DNA of 64,000 bases, taken from positions 744,001 through 808,000 of the forward strand of contig NZ_PDJF01000001.1 of assembly GCF_002563965.1 (NCBI RefSeq), in the 5' to 3' direction. The notes under the pieces were generated by a model that worked only from the letters and a program-made list of their open reading frames with translations, searched no databases and was not told where the DNA came from. The stretch is from Corynebacterium renale. GTDB taxonomy: Bacteria; Actinomycetota; Actinomycetes; Mycobacteriales; Mycobacteriaceae. Numbering within the stretch: position 1 is the first letter of the stretch; each line of letters opens with the position of its first letter. Positions 41,750 through 49,046 of this stretch are shown one piece after another. A program made the position numbers and the translations under genes.

Positions 41750-41775
41750 CGCGCGAGCGCGTTGGGTTTCGCTGG

Positions 41776-41811
41776 CGCCCGCGTTTCCTGCTGTGTGCAG
41801 GGGCGCGGGCG
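41776..41811 (+). terminator. Probable leuS terminator hairpin
   Basis: CGCCCGCG pairs with CGCGGGCG, with an inner CCTG/CAGG that could extend the structure. It lies 27 bases after the leuS stop; there is no proper U-tract (TTGTGCTG). Confidence 0.5.
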
Positions 41812-41828
41812 TTGTGCTGTGTGGTGCA

Positions 41829-42740
41829 TTAAGGGTTCCACAGCTTAGATGATTGGAAATCGATAGGAACGTCCATGTCATCGAGCCAATCATCTTCGGC
41901 GCTGAGAAAGTGATCGCGTAAATCTGATACGACATTATTGTGTGGATCGATATGATGCACGATGAATGCTGCTACGGCAAGCAAGTAATAGAGTGAAGAG
42001 CGATCGGCATCTTCAATTGCTTCGCTCAGTAGGTGCGGGGGATTTCTGATAGCTGACATCGTCAATGACGTCTGACGATTCCAAACACGCGAATGATGTG
42101 CCGCCGCATTTCGAAAGACGGTAAATACCTGCAGGAAGCTTGCTAAAACAGACTGGTGAATGTCTAGCCGTTTGGCGATGTCTTTCCTAATCTTCTCCTG
42201 TTTAATGTTGTTGTAGAACTTTGAGAGGAGCCCGATTGACATGAGCTCCGTGACCATCCATATGGGAGGCCGTGTGTCAGCGTATTTCTTGTAGAAGGCT
42301 TTAATGAAAAATTCTTGATGCCGGTCTCGAAGTCGCTTATCAAGTTCACCCAGATCTCGTAGGTGTGCCTCTTGGTTATGAAATTTAGTCTTATCTTGGT
42401 AGCCCATCGGGCCGTAGTGGTGGGCAAGGGCGTTGGCTAATGCCGATCGTAGCCATACTTCGATGGGTTCGGAGAGGCGCATGATTAAGGTGCGTAGGGT
42501 TGAATCGAATTCGTAAAGGCTAATTACCTGGTCTAACGTTGTTCCTGGGAGAATAAGGTGGCTATCGGAGTCTTCATAAAACCACCACATGTATCCGGAA
42601 AGTCGGTAGTACCCGATGCGTTTGATAGCTGCTGTCAGCTCGTCCTTTTGGGCTCGCAGGCCTCGACCCCGTATTTTTTGGACCTGTTGATCGAGCGAGA
42701 TTGCAGGTTTAGAAAAGTGGACCTTTGCTCTTCCGCGCAT
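41829..42740 (-). CDS. Abi_2 family abortive-infection protein (AbiD/AbiF-like)
   Basis: A 303-residue protein of the Abi_2 family. It opens with KPAISLDQQVQKIRGRGL, then RIGYYRLSGYMWWF and YEFDSTLR, and has an RNAAAHH motif near residue 215, the R-x4-6-H signature of HEPN RNases. AbiD/AbiF-type genes confer phage resistance in lactococci, probably by RNA cleavage. GC content is clearly lower than in flanking genes, which suggests horizontal acquisition. It is a single gene between leuS and the FMN protein, without recombinase or repeats. TACGAT/TACACC lies just upstream of ATG 42740. Confidence 0.85.
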   Translation of the reverse strand: MRGRAKVHFSKPAISLDQQVQKIRGRGLRAQKDELTAAIKRIGYYRLSGYMWWFYEDSDSHLILPGTTLDQVISLYEFDSTLRTLIMRLSEPIEVWLRSALANALAHHYGPMGYQDKTKFHNQEAHLRDLGELDKRLRDRHQEFFIKAFYKKYADTRPPIWMVTELMSIGLLSKFYNNIKQEKIRKDIAKRLDIHQSVLASFLQVFTVFRNAAAHHSRVWNRQTSLTMSAIRNPPHLLSEAIEDADRSSLYYLLAVAAFIVHHIDPHNNVVSDLRDHFLSAEDDWLDDMDVPIDFQSSKLWNP

Positions 42741-43170
42741 GGTGTAATCGTAGAAGAAAATTAAGGAACCCGCCTATTTGAGGGCTTCAGCGACGTGAAA
42801 CTAACCTTGGCGGGTCTTGTTAACTGCAATCCTAGCACTTGAGAGTCACAAACTCCAGTGGGATGGAGGGTAATCGGAAGGCTACCTCATGCGCCCACAT
42901 GTACGGTTGTACACTGGAGTTTTCTCTGATAGTTTAAAGATGCGTGAGCGCAGCGCAAACGGGACCAGGCAAATTTTTTGTCAGTGCTGCGCTCATTCTT
43001 TTGCCTTAATGCGGGCTCGGGCGCGCGGGCCTCAGCCGCACCCCGTCTACCCGCACCCGCGGGGTGGTTCGAAGGTTTGAATAGCGGCGTTTTTTCGGCG
43101 AAAAATGTCTATTTTTCCAGGACAGCGTACGGTGGGGGCTGTTTATTGCACTTTTCCTATCCCGTATCCA
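42741..43170 (+). other. Intergenic region with promoter and hairpin, possible small RNA
   Basis: About 430 bases between divergent genes. AAACTCCAGTG (42850-42860) and CACTGGAGTTT (42912-42922) form an 11-bp inverted repeat. TTGTAC-17-TAGTTT (42907-42935) resembles a promoter. TGAGCGCAGC (42945-42954) pairs exactly with GCTGCGCTCA (42986-42995), followed by TTCTTTT. A transcript of about 60 bases ending there is possible. Otherwise it holds the leader of the next gene; small frames here look unconvincing. Confidence 0.4.
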
Positions 43171-43179
43171 AGGAGAATG

Positions 43180-44718
43180 ATGGCCGGTAAAAACCGCATG
43201 GGTAAAGGCAAGCTAGCGGCGCTCGCAGGTGCTCTCAGTGTGGGGGCGCTCGCTGCCCGTGACCTGACTCAGAAGAAGCATTCGATTTTGCGGATTTACC
43301 CCGTATTGGGGCATGCGCGTTACGCGTTGGAGGCGATTCGCCCGGAGCTGCAGCAGTATTTCATTGAACGTAACTGGGATGGCCGGCCGTTCGACCGTAA
43401 TACTCGTAGCCTGATTTATTCGCGTGCGAAGGGGCAGACGTCGACGACGGCGTTCGGTACCCAGGAGGACGTGTACGCGCAGGGGCATCGCAGTCTTATT
43501 CATTCGATGCGTCCGCTAGCTGTGCCGGAGGAGCCAGCGCGCGTGATGATTGGTGGCCCGCAGTGCGATAAGCCGTATAGCTGCTCGTTGCTCAACGTGT
43601 CGGCGATGAGTTTCGGTTCCCTGTCGGGTCGTGCTGTCGAGGCGCTGAATAAGGGCGCGGAGATGGGCGGCTTCTACCATGACACCGGCGAGGGCGGTCT
43701 GTCGCCGCACCACACGAAGCACAATGGTGACCTGGTGTGGGAGTTGGGCACCGGCTACTTCGGAGCACGTACTCCCGACGGTGGCTTCGACGACGAGACG
43801 TTCGCCCGCAAAGCGCAGTCCGACCAGGTGAAGATGACGCTGCTGAAGATTTCGCAGGGTGCCAAGCCTGGCCTCGGTGGGGAGCTGCCGGCGTCGAAGG
43901 TGACGGAGGAGGTCGCGGAGATTCGTGGCATCCCGGTGGGCAAGGCGTTTACGTCGCCCGGCGCGCATTCGGAGTTCGATACGCCGAAGGGGATGCTCGA
44001 GTTCCTGGACAAGATGCGTCGCCTCTCTGGCGGGAAGCCGGTGGGTTTCAAGCTGTGCGTGGGTTCGCGCCAGGAGTTTTTGGCCGTGTGCAAGGCCATG
44101 TTGGAGACGAACATTCTGCCGGATTACATCGTGGTCGACGGGGCCGAGGGCGGTACGGGTTCGGCGCCGAAGGAGTTTGAGGACCACGTCGGCATGCCCC
44201 TGACCGAGGGCCTGACCTTCGTGCACAACGCGCTTGTGGGCTGTGGCCTGCGCGAACACATCAAGATTGGGGCGGCTGGCAAGATTGCTGCGGGCAACGA
44301 CATCGTGCGCCGCCTGGTCCAGGGCGCGGATTTCCTCCTGTCGGCGCGCGCCATGATGATGGCCATCGGCTGCGTCCAGGCGATGGAGTGCCACCTGGGT
44401 ACGTGCCCGGCGGGTGTAGCTACGCAGGATAAGTGGCGTGAACGCGCACTCGACGTGCCGGACAAGGCGATGCGCGTCAAGCGCTACCAGGCGGCGACCG
44501 TCGCCTCGGCGATGAAACTCATGGCCACCATGGGCGCCACCAACCCCAGCGAGCTGCGCCCCGACATGATCCGCTGCAACGACGACTACGGCAAACCACA
44601 AACCTACGCCGAGCGTTACCAGTGGCTTGACGACGGCCAACTCACCGCCGGCGACATCCCCGACAACTGGGCCGCCGACTGGGCCGCCGCGTCGGCCGAC
44701 ACGTTCGCTCGCGTCTAG
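43180..44718 (+). CDS. FMN-binding glutamate-synthase-domain protein
   Basis: A 512-residue protein with one N-terminal hydrophobic segment and a complete GltS FMN-barrel domain: NVSAMSFGSLSGRA, DTGEGGLSPHH, QGAKPGLGGELP and DGAEGGTGSAP. The Cys-rich CHLGTCPAGVATQ matches the iron-sulfur ligands of the glutamate synthase large subunit. It lacks the amidotransferase and central domains, so it is not a complete glutamate synthase; stand-alone proteins of this class are of unknown substrate. AAGGAG precedes two adjacent ATGs (43177, 43180). Confidence 0.85.
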   Translation: MAGKNRMGKGKLAALAGALSVGALAARDLTQKKHSILRIYPVLGHARYALEAIRPELQQYFIERNWDGRPFDRNTRSLIYSRAKGQTSTTAFGTQEDVYAQGHRSLIHSMRPLAVPEEPARVMIGGPQCDKPYSCSLLNVSAMSFGSLSGRAVEALNKGAEMGGFYHDTGEGGLSPHHTKHNGDLVWELGTGYFGARTPDGGFDDETFARKAQSDQVKMTLLKISQGAKPGLGGELPASKVTEEVAEIRGIPVGKAFTSPGAHSEFDTPKGMLEFLDKMRRLSGGKPVGFKLCVGSRQEFLAVCKAMLETNILPDYIVVDGAEGGTGSAPKEFEDHVGMPLTEGLTFVHNALVGCGLREHIKIGAAGKIAAGNDIVRRLVQGADFLLSARAMMMAIGCVQAMECHLGTCPAGVATQDKWRERALDVPDKAMRVKRYQAATVASAMKLMATMGATNPSELRPDMIRCNDDYGKPQTYAERYQWLDDGQLTAGDIPDNWAADWAAASADTFARV

Positions 44719-44731
44719 GCGTATACGCCTA
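44716..44731. repeat. 16-bp perfect palindrome at the end of the FMN gene
   Basis: TAGGCGTATACGCCTA begins with the stop codon of the FMN-protein gene. Its right part belongs to the 14-mer ATACGCCTACCCGT, which occurs exactly at 44723, 53469 and 56824. It may be an operator for the DUF364 gene or a dispersed short repeat. Confidence 0.5.
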
Positions 44732-44750
44732 CCCGTCTTAGACTGGTGCC

Positions 44751-45467
44751 ATGAGCTGGCACATTTACGACACCCTGCGCGCACCCCTGCCCCGCGACAT
44801 CACGGTGACCGACTTCGGCATCGCCCCGCACTGGGCGTGGGTGCGCACCTCCGACGGGCATATCGGCATGGGCGCGGTGTACCCCGGCGACGGACGTCCC
44901 GTCGCATCCGACTCCCCGGTCGGTATGTCGCTTCACGACGCCTCCGCACTCATCACCTCCTGGAACTTCGCGGAAGCCGGCGTCGGATTGGCCACGATGA
45001 ACGCCTGGTACAACCGTCCACCCGTACCCGCCGGCACGGACGCCGACGCGTTCTCTGCTTTCGCGCGCCGCTGCGCGGGTAAGCGCGTGGGCGTGGTCGG
45101 TCATTTCCCGGGTCTGGAGAAAACCCTGCACCCGGTGGCGGACGTCCACGTCTTCGAGCGTGTGCCCCGCCCCGGCGATTACCCCGACTCGGCTGCCGAA
45201 TTCCTCCTGCCGACCATGGACGCGGTCTTCATCACCGCGTCAGCCCTGGTGAACAAAACGTTGCCGCGCCTGCTTGAGCTGTGCCCGCATGCGTGGGTCG
45301 CGCTCGTGGGCCCCTCCACGCCGCTGGCCTCTGCGCTTTTCGACGCCGGCGTGAACTGCCTTTCCGGCTTCATACCCACGAATCCCATGGGCTTGCATGC
45401 GAGCCTACGGGGTATTGGTGGCGGCCGGAAGTGGGACCACGGCGTCCGGGTGAACGTGGAGGGTTAG
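44751..45467 (+). CDS. DUF364 (putative heavy-metal chelation) family protein
   Basis: A 238-residue protein. The N-terminal domain carries GIAPHWAWV and GMGAVYPGD; a Rossmann-like C-terminal domain follows (RVGVVGHFPGL, then DAVFITASALVNKTLPRLL and VALVGPSTPL), as in the DUF364/DUF4213 proteins often linked with metal or molybdenum genes. The biochemical role is unknown. ATG 44751 is six bases after TAGACT, suggesting leaderless translation. Confidence 0.78.
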   Translation: MSWHIYDTLRAPLPRDITVTDFGIAPHWAWVRTSDGHIGMGAVYPGDGRPVASDSPVGMSLHDASALITSWNFAEAGVGLATMNAWYNRPPVPAGTDADAFSAFARRCAGKRVGVVGHFPGLEKTLHPVADVHVFERVPRPGDYPDSAAEFLLPTMDAVFITASALVNKTLPRLLELCPHAWVALVGPSTPLASALFDAGVNCLSGFIPTNPMGLHASLRGIGGGRKWDHGVRVNVEG

Positions 45468-45676
45468 TAATCCGGCATCGAGAGTGGCGCCGGACCGTAC
45501 CAGGATTCCGGAATCGCCTCGGGGGAGAACGACGGGTGCACTTCCGTTGGGATTGGGGGTTGGATCGGTTCGATCGTTTCGGCCTCATGGGTAGTTGCTT
45601 GACCGGGGTTCAAGTAGATAGCTCCGCCCGCGACGATGATGGCTGCGGCGACGAGCACGAAGTTACGTTTGTGCAT
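45464..45676 (-). CDS. Small exported protein (70 aa)
   Basis: A 70-residue protein with an N-terminal hydrophobic segment (NFVLVAAAIIVAGGAIYL) and a Pro/Glu-rich outer part ending in GPAPLSMPDY. A membrane-anchored or secreted peptide is likely. AAAGGA lies six bases before ATG 45676, a good ribosome-binding site. It is convergent with the DUF364 gene, overlapping by four bases. Family not recognised. Confidence 0.6.
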   Translation of the reverse strand: MHKRNFVLVAAAIIVAGGAIYLNPGQATTHEAETIEPIQPPIPTEVHPSFSPEAIPESWYGPAPLSMPDY

Positions 45677-45776
45677 AGTGGTTCCTTTCGATGCGGTGTT
45701 ATCGGAACACTATCCCAGCGCAGCGCCTAACACAATAGTTTGTTTGAAAATTTCTGCAGTGAGAATATTTCCTGGG

Positions 45777-46208
45777 CTACAGCGTCGTCGCAGTTACACC
45801 ACCCACGACGAGCGCCAGGAAGCAGACTGCCGCGACCGCCCACCAGTGGCGTTTCGGCAGAAGCGGAAGCTCATCGTCCGGGCGCGCGAAAGCACGACGC
45901 TCGGAGATGGCCAGCAGTTCCCAATTGGTGCTGTATTCCTCACGTGCCTGCGCCCACGCCCGCACGGTCCGGGTATCGGCGCGGTTGCGCAGGTGCCAAT
46001 ACGTGCCGGGCAGGGCGAAGGTCACGAAGTACGCCAGTGCGGTGGCCGTGTTTGTGGGGGTGGGGGCGTCGATAAGCGGTAAGAGCATGAGCGCGCCCAG
46101 TACAATCGTCCCACCCGCGGCGATGCGCTTGGCGCGGGTGGGCCGGTACTTTTGCAGCCGCGCGCCGGCATCGGTCTCGGCGAGGTAGGGCAGGAGCGGG
46201 TCGGACAT
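45777..46208 (-). CDS. Hypothetical membrane protein (143 aa)
   Basis: A 143-residue protein with two hydrophobic segments near residues 30-48 and 57-70 and one at the C-terminus (WWAVAAVCFLALVVGGV). A charged cytoplasmic loop lies between (residues about 73-115). No family recognised. The start lies four bases after the stop of the upstream oxidoreductase. TACACT six bases before ATG 46208 also fits its own leaderless start. Confidence 0.6.
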   Translation of the reverse strand: MSDPLLPYLAETDAGARLQKYRPTRAKRIAAGGTIVLGALMLLPLIDAPTPTNTATALAYFVTFALPGTYWHLRNRADTRTVRAWAQAREEYSTNWELLAISERRAFARPDDELPLLPKRHWWAVAAVCFLALVVGGVTATTL

Positions 46209-46212
46209 GCGC

Positions 46213-46806
46213 TCAGTGTACGTACGACTCCAAGGCCAGGGCGAATTCCTCCGCCGTGAAGCGTCGCCCGAAGAACGGCTGCCCAGGCGTCAAGGCGCGT
46301 GCGGGTGCACGTACCGGGTCGAAGCCCATGTCGCTGATCAGCTTGTCGACGGCCACCGCATACTCCTCGGCACCCGCAACACCCATCGCGCGCCCTAGGT
46401 GGGCTTCCGTGTGTAACTCGCTGTAAGTCGTGTGGTTTAGCGTCTTGACCACCGGGTTGTTGGGGAAAAGCTCGGGCACGTTGACTTCGGGGGCGTCGTC
46501 CCAGGCGTTGGTGGCGTCGATAAGCAGGGTGCCGGGCGTGGGGTCGAGCGTGTGTAGCGCCTCCTGCGGGATGGCGAGGATGACGGCGTCGGCGTGTTTC
46601 CACAGCTCAGCGGGGGTAACCCAGTGGGCGCCGGGCAAGGTAGTTTCGACGATCATCGCGTTAATCGGCGTGTCCCGGCCGGTGACATAGGTGGGGTAGC
46701 CAGCCTCGAGGGCCAGGCGCGCGACCGCGGTGCCCAGGCGGCCGGTACCGACGACCCCGACGGTGGTGATTGCGTGGGTGTGCTCAACTCCGCTAGTGTG
46801 TGACAT
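46213..46806 (-). CDS. F420-dependent NADP reductase-like (NADP oxidoreductase, coenzyme F420-dependent domain) protein
   Basis: A 197-residue Rossmann protein. The GVVGTGRLGTAVARLALEAG motif is split across residues 15-34, followed by VTGRDTPIN, DAVILAIPQEAL and TLLIDATNAWD. This is the fold of NADP oxidoreductases of the F420-dependent type, which in corynebacteria may act with other cofactors; the substrate is not known. ATG 46806 is chosen because it gives the normal family N-terminus; longer reading would run across the divergent flavin oxidoreductase gene. Confidence 0.75.
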   Translation of the reverse strand: MSHTSGVEHTHAITTVGVVGTGRLGTAVARLALEAGYPTYVTGRDTPINAMIVETTLPGAHWVTPAELWKHADAVILAIPQEALHTLDPTPGTLLIDATNAWDDAPEVNVPELFPNNPVVKTLNHTTYSELHTEAHLGRAMGVAGAEEYAVAVDKLISDMGFDPVRAPARALTPGQPFFGRRFTAEEFALALESYVH

Positions 46807-46833
46807 ATCAACAACCATAGCAAAGGAGACACC

Positions 46834-47862
46834 ATGACACACCTCGAGTTTGGCGTCGAAACATTCGGCGACGTCACCAAAGATGCCACCGGCACGTTCA
46901 TTCACCCGGCGCAGGTGATCCGCAACGTCGTCGAGGAGGCGCGTACGGCTGAACGGGTGGGCCTCGACGTCTTTGGCATCGGCGAGCACCACCGCGACGA
47001 CTACGCCATCTCTGCACCGGATACGGTGCTCGCCGGAATCGCCACTGTGACGGAAAAGATTCGGCTAGGAACCGCCGTCACCGTCCTCTCCTCCGACGAC
47101 CCAGTGCGCATCCACGAACGCTTTGCCACCCTCGACGCCCTATCCAACGGACGCGCAGAAATCATCCTCGGCCGCGGCTCCTTCACCGAATCCTTCCCGC
47201 TCTTCGGCTACGACCTGGCCAACTACGAAGAACTCTTCAACGAAAAACTCGAGCTCTACATGCGGCTGCGGGGCGCACAACCCGTGTCCTGGAAAGGCAC
47301 GCACGCGCAAGACCTGGACAACGTCACCGTCTACCCGCCGTATGAACACGGACGCCTCAAAACGTGGATCGCCGTAGGCGGGTCACCGCAATCGGTCGTA
47401 CGTACTGCCCATTACGACCTCCCGCTCATGCTCGCAATCATCGGCGGCGACCCGTCCCGCTTCGCCCCATTCGCCGACCTGTACCGGCGCGCCCAGGAAG
47501 AATTCGGCCACGCACCCCAGCCGGTGGGCTACCACACGTGGGGTTACGTCGCCGAGACGGACGAGGAGGCGCGCGAGGAATTCGCCGAACCGTACCTGGC
47601 GGTGCAGCGCCGCCTGGCGAAGGACCGCGGGTGGTCGGCGGCGAACCGCGCCGTGTACAACAACGAACTCGTGCGCGGGTCCCTGGCGGTCGGGTCACCG
47701 CATACGGTTGCACGTCGGATTGCGGATGGGATGAAGGCGCTCGGCGCGACGCGTTACGACATGAAGATTTCCAACGGCCCGCTGTCGCACGAGAAGATTA
47801 ATCGCTCCATCGAACTGTTCGGCACGAAAGTGGTGCCGTTGGTTAAGGACATGCTCGCTTAG
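46834..47862 (+). CDS. LLM-class (luciferase-like) flavin-dependent oxidoreductase
   Basis: A 342-residue TIM-barrel oxidoreductase of the bacterial luciferase superfamily: FGIGEHHRDDYAISAPD near residue 48, then RLGTAVTVLSSDDPVRIHERFATLDALSNGRAEIILGRGSF spread over residues 70-110, and an SPHTVARRI C-terminal motif. It probably uses FMNH2 or a related reduced flavin; the substrate is unknown. AAAGGAG lies six bases upstream of ATG 46834. It is divergent from the F420-reductase-like gene with a 27-base gap, so regulation may be shared. Confidence 0.85.
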   Translation: MTHLEFGVETFGDVTKDATGTFIHPAQVIRNVVEEARTAERVGLDVFGIGEHHRDDYAISAPDTVLAGIATVTEKIRLGTAVTVLSSDDPVRIHERFATLDALSNGRAEIILGRGSFTESFPLFGYDLANYEELFNEKLELYMRLRGAQPVSWKGTHAQDLDNVTVYPPYEHGRLKTWIAVGGSPQSVVRTAHYDLPLMLAIIGGDPSRFAPFADLYRRAQEEFGHAPQPVGYHTWGYVAETDEEAREEFAEPYLAVQRRLAKDRGWSAANRAVYNNELVRGSLAVGSPHTVARRIADGMKALGATRYDMKISNGPLSHEKINRSIELFGTKVVPLVKDMLA

Positions 47863-48001
47863 ACGAGTCGTGCGCGCTGTCGGTTCCCGCGATTTCCCGT
47901 GGGCGCGCCGGGCTGTGGATAACGTGGCGCGCATAGGCGTTGTTAACAGGCGGAAAAATTAGTTTCCCCGGGGCGGGTTGCGTGCTTTTAGGCTCGCAGC
48001 C

Positions 48002-49042
48002 ATGAGTCTTATTGATAAGTTAACGTCCCTGTTCGCGAGCGGTTTTGCCATCATCGAGGCGGTCGGTGATGCCACGTGCGAGGAGTTGAAGAACGCCCAC
48101 ATCCCGCCGCATTTGGCGAACCAGCTCGTTGCGGCTCGGCGCATGCTTTTTGGGGCCACGACCCATTCGAGGTACCAGAAGAGGGTGCGGAAGGTGGCCG
48201 TCGATAAGCAATTAGATGTGCTGCTCATCATTGCCCAAACGACGGCCCGGGTGAAGCACGAAACTACCCGGTGGCGGCTCCGCGAAGAGCTCCTGGCCAG
48301 CACACTTGCCGCCGAGCCGCTGCGCAAATACGCCAACAAGCGCATCAAAGATTTACAGCCGCCCGCCCCGCCGGAACCCGGCATCACGTATACGCGTCAC
48401 CGCGGGGACGCCGCGAGCGTCAAAATCACCACCGACTCCGCCACCATCGCCGACCTAAAAGCCAACCTCAAAGACCTCAACGACCTCACCGCGCTTTTCG
48501 ACGGCACCCTCGCCAAACAACCCATAGCCACAACCGTGACCATCACGCTCGACGAACTCACCGACGTCATTCGTGGCGACGACTCGGTAGAAATCATCGC
48601 CACCAACGGCGCACGCTACACCGGTGAAGAATTCGTCAACCGCATGGTCGCCGACTACGGGTACGCCGTCCTCTTCCACCCACTCATCGGCCCCATCGAC
48701 GCCTTCCGCACCGCCCGCACCGCCAACTACAAACAAGCACTCATGGCACGCGCCGAAACCAACACATGCGTCTGGCCCGACTGCCGACGACCCGCCGACG
48801 AAACCCAAATCCACCACCTCAAAGCCTGGAAAAACGGCGGCAACACCAACCAAGAAAACCTCTGCTGCCTCTGCGCCTTCCACAACGCCGTCAACGACGA
48901 CGAACGCCTCCACGGCAAATTCGGCTACATGACCCGCATCGACGGCAAACTCCAATGGGTCCCACCAACCACCGGCCACGTCGACGCGAATGCGGAGGCA
49001 CAGCTAGCGCAAGACCGGCTGACGGAGGTAGCCGCGACGTAA
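48002..49042 (+). CDS. HNH endonuclease-domain protein (DUF222-like N-terminus)
   Basis: A 346-residue protein. The N-terminal ~240 residues are helical and resemble the DUF222/13E12-type region that precedes HNH domains in actinobacterial multicopy proteins. The C-terminus carries CVWPDCRRP, QIHHLKAWKNGGNTNQENLCCLC with FHN, a complete zinc-type HNH motif. The 3' half has extreme C/A-rich codon usage. ATG 48002 lies seven bases after TAGGCT. The role is unknown; such proteins are often found as dispersed repeats. Confidence 0.8.
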   Translation: MSLIDKLTSLFASGFAIIEAVGDATCEELKNAHIPPHLANQLVAARRMLFGATTHSRYQKRVRKVAVDKQLDVLLIIAQTTARVKHETTRWRLREELLASTLAAEPLRKYANKRIKDLQPPAPPEPGITYTRHRGDAASVKITTDSATIADLKANLKDLNDLTALFDGTLAKQPIATTVTITLDELTDVIRGDDSVEIIATNGARYTGEEFVNRMVADYGYAVLFHPLIGPIDAFRTARTANYKQALMARAETNTCVWPDCRRPADETQIHHLKAWKNGGNTNQENLCCLCAFHNAVNDDERLHGKFGYMTRIDGKLQWVPPTTGHVDANAEAQLAQDRLTEVAAT

Positions 49043-49046
49043 CGGG

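Noticed and set aside
40283-41935. A 550-codon minus-strand frame opposite leuS
   Set aside because: leuS is unambiguous on the plus strand; the antisense frame has no start signals or recognisable domain.
42889-43080. A 63-codon plus-strand frame upstream of the FMN protein gene
   Set aside because: No ribosome-binding site and Arg/Pro-rich composition; it runs across the hairpin and looks like chance.
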